Assembly (NCBI GenBank): GCA_014238195.1
Contig: JABABO010000253.1
Coordinates: 1 to 7,754 of the forward strand
DNA from: Kordiimonadaceae bacterium
GTDB taxonomy: Bacteria > Pseudomonadota > Alphaproteobacteria > Sphingomonadales > Kordiimonadaceae
Direction of reading: 5' to 3'
DNA length: 7,754 nt
Position numbers and translations under genes: made by a program. Position 1 is the first letter of the stretch. Each line of letters begins with the position of its first letter. Below, one piece after another: positions 6,573 through 7,754 of this stretch. The notes under the pieces are model-generated. The model was not told where the DNA came from, ran no database searches, and saw nothing but the letters and a program-made list of their open reading frames with translations.

Positions 6573-7588
6573 AATTTCTCGTGACAGGTGGTGCTGGTTA
6601 TATTGGCTCTCACATCTCCCTTGTTTTACTGCAACATGGGCATGAAGTTGTCATTCTTGACAATCTGATAAATGCAAGCAGGAAAGCTTCGCACAGAGTA
6701 GAAGGCATTACAGGTAAATCATTGTATTTTGTTGAAGGTGATATTCGTGATAAGAAAAAACTTAAACAAGTTTTTGACAAGCATAAAATATCTGCCGTTA
6801 TTCATTTAGCTGGTCTAAAAGCAGTAGGCGAAAGCATCACTATACCATTAGAGTATTATGAAACTAATGTATATGGCACAAATTGCTTGTTAGCAGCAAT
6901 GGCAGATCACGATGTAAAGCGTATTATATTTAGCAGCTCTGCCACCGTTTACGGACCAGACAATGATATTCCCTATGTAGAAACTATGCAGCCTAGCATG
7001 CCAACCAGCCCATACGGTGCTACCAAGCTCATGGCGGAGCGGATAATAACAGATGTTGCGGTATCAGATTCTGATTTTCAAAGTGTTATACTGCGCTATT
7101 TCAATCCGATAGGAGCCCATAATAATGGTAAGATTGGCGAAGCACCAAATGGTGTTCCTAATAATTTAATGCCATTTATAGCTCAGGTTGCCATAGGAAA
7201 ACGTGACAGCCTGAGTGTTTTTGGGGATAGATACCATACAAAGGATGGCAGCTGTGAACGCGATTATCTGCATGTCATGGATTTAGCCGATGGCCACCTT
7301 GCAGCATTAAATTGGATTATATCTAATACTGGGTTTCGAGGTGTTGAGGTTTTTAACCTAGGCACGGGAAATGCTATTTCTGTTTTTAGTATCATAAAAG
7401 CATTTGAGAATGCGACAGGAATAGCCATTCCTTATCACATTTCCCCTAAACGCGATGGGGATCTGCCTACCTTTTGGGCGAATGCAGACAAAGCTATACA
7501 ATTGATGGGTTGGAAAGCCACTCGCTCACTTAATCAGATGATGCGTGACACATGGCGATGGCAAAAAAATAATCCAGACGGATATTAG
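6569..7588 (+). CDS. galE: UDP-glucose 4-epimerase
   Basis: This 339-residue extended short-chain dehydrogenase interconverts UDP-galactose and UDP-glucose with bound NAD, closing the Leloir cycle and supplying UDP-galactose for surface polysaccharides. The Rossmann motif TGGAGYIGSH is at 6-15 and the NAD-ribose Asp is at 31. The catalytic residues Ser124, Tyr149 and Lys153 (SPYGATK) fall at the E. coli numbers. Other family motifs are HLAGLKAVGES (79-89), RYFNPIGAH (176-184) and RDYLHVMDLADGH (231-243). The position equivalent to E. coli Tyr299, which gates N-acetylhexosamine access, is Phe302; this bulky residue suggests UDP-Glc/UDP-Gal rather than UDP-GlcNAc use. The start overlaps the galK stop by four bases (ATGA), with GAGGTG five bases upstream. 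It ends NPDGY, two residues short of the E. coli end (GYPD), exactly where an insertion sequence begins, so the last residues may have been lost. Confidence 0.97.
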   Translation: MKFLVTGGAGYIGSHISLVLLQHGHEVVILDNLINASRKASHRVEGITGKSLYFVEGDIRDKKKLKQVFDKHKISAVIHLAGLKAVGESITIPLEYYETNVYGTNCLLAAMADHDVKRIIFSSSATVYGPDNDIPYVETMQPSMPTSPYGATKLMAERIITDVAVSDSDFQSVILRYFNPIGAHNNGKIGEAPNGVPNNLMPFIAQVAIGKRDSLSVFGDRYHTKDGSCERDYLHVMDLADGHLAALNWIISNTGFRGVEVFNLGTGNAISVFSIIKAFENATGIAIPYHISPKRDGDLPTFWANADKAIQLMGWKATRSLNQMMRDTWRWQKNNPDGY

Positions 7589-7754
7589 GGTGTGGACTCA
7601 ATTAAGCCAGCACCTGATTGCGTAGATATGTACCATAGCAAGGAAGTTTTGTCTGAGTTTTTCATATCGCATTGCCAACCTCCGCATATCTTTCATTGAG
7701 CAGAAGAAGCGTTCGACGATATTGCGCATAGCATAAAGCTTTTGATCATGAGGG
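7588..7754 (-). mobile_element. IS5-family insertion sequence, right part in reverse orientation (continues past the window)
   Basis: The leftwards transposase frame stops ten bases from a likely element end, GGGTGTGGACTC at 7588-7599, the usual distance between stop codon and terminal repeat in compact IS5-family elements. The preceding TTA or TA (7585-7587) would be the short target duplication used by the IS427/IS1031 group. The other end is outside the window, so the repeat and duplication cannot be confirmed here. Confidence 0.75.
7598..7754 (-). CDS. IS5-family (IS427/IS1031-like) transposase, C-terminal 51 residues
   Basis: Read on the minus strand, an open frame enters at the window edge and stops at TGA (complement of 7598-7600). 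It contains RNIVERFFCSMKDMRRLAMR, then YEKLRQNFLAMV, and ends AIRCWLN. The pattern R-N-x-V-E-R-x-F, followed by RR-x-A-x-RY-x-K and an F-L-A-x-V helix, is the conserved C-terminal end of IS4/IS5-type DDE transposases, with the final catalytic Glu in VERFF. The start and most of the protein lie beyond the window. It is convergent with galE, and the two stop codons are only about ten bases apart. Confidence 0.88.
   Translation of the reverse strand, partial: PHDQKLYAMRNIVERFFCSMKDMRRLAMRYEKLRQNFLAMVHIYAIRCWLN

Noticed and set aside
6272..6613. Antisense open frame of 113 codons across the galK-galE junction
   Set aside because: Both + strand genes are unmistakable here, and the minus-strand product shows no recognisable motif.
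6569..7588. UDP-N-acetylglucosamine 4-epimerase or nucleotide-sugar dehydratase instead of GalE
   Set aside because: The operon context, close E. coli GalE match and bulky Phe at the gating position favour the UDP-glucose enzyme.
1..7754. Composite transposon carrying the gal genes
   Set aside because: The two flanking elements belong to different families (IS3 and IS5), so they cannot mobilise the segment together in the usual way.
1..7754. CRISPR arrays, tRNA, rRNA or defence genes
   Set aside because: I saw no regular repeats with spacers, no cloverleaf-like sequence and no defence-associated motifs.

Overview
The window is a chromosome-like proteobacterial segment, A+T-rich by eye. It carries five intact genes on the + strand, in the order TonB-dependent receptor, lipoprotein glycerophosphodiesterase (GDPD), galT, galK, galE. 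A piece of a different insertion sequence sits at each end. The Leloir enzymes closely resemble the E. coli type, and the receptor is of the kind abundant in Xanthomonas, Caulobacter, sphingomonads and marine Alteromonadales/Cellvibrionales. A marine or aquatic Gammaproteobacterium fits best; a low-GC Alphaproteobacterium is possible. This assignment is inference from protein style only.

Layout: 1-242 is the 3' end of an IS3-family transposase pointing right. A short AT-rich gap (243-339) leads to the TonB-dependent receptor (340-3021). A GDPD-family lipoprotein (3106-4041) follows 84 bp later. A 266-bp AT-rich gap (4042-4307) holds several palindromes and a 7-bp direct repeat, and is the probable promoter/operator region of the gal genes. 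galT (4308-5348), galK (5391-6572) and galE (6569-7588) form a tight operon; galK and galE overlap by ATGA. At 7588 an IS5-family element begins, and its transposase runs leftwards from beyond the window to 7598.

How the genes work together: galactokinase makes galactose-1-phosphate, the uridylyltransferase exchanges it with UDP-glucose, and the 4-epimerase regenerates UDP-glucose. This is the complete Leloir core except mutarotase. The receptor would import an unknown ligand across the outer membrane, and the lipoprotein phosphodiesterase would act at the outer membrane or periplasm. A functional link of these two to galactose use is suggested only by adjacency. No glycosidase, inner-membrane sugar transporter, mutarotase or regulator lies in the window.

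Most notable points: GalK has Tyr-Thr-Asp-Ile in the normally His-Thr-Asp-Tyr part of its signature motif. GalT keeps the zinc site but has lost two of the four ligands of the second metal site known from E. coli. The IS5-family element joins galE exactly at its stop codon, so the stop seems to be built from host plus IS bases. I found no CRISPR array, tRNA, rRNA or clearly new system.
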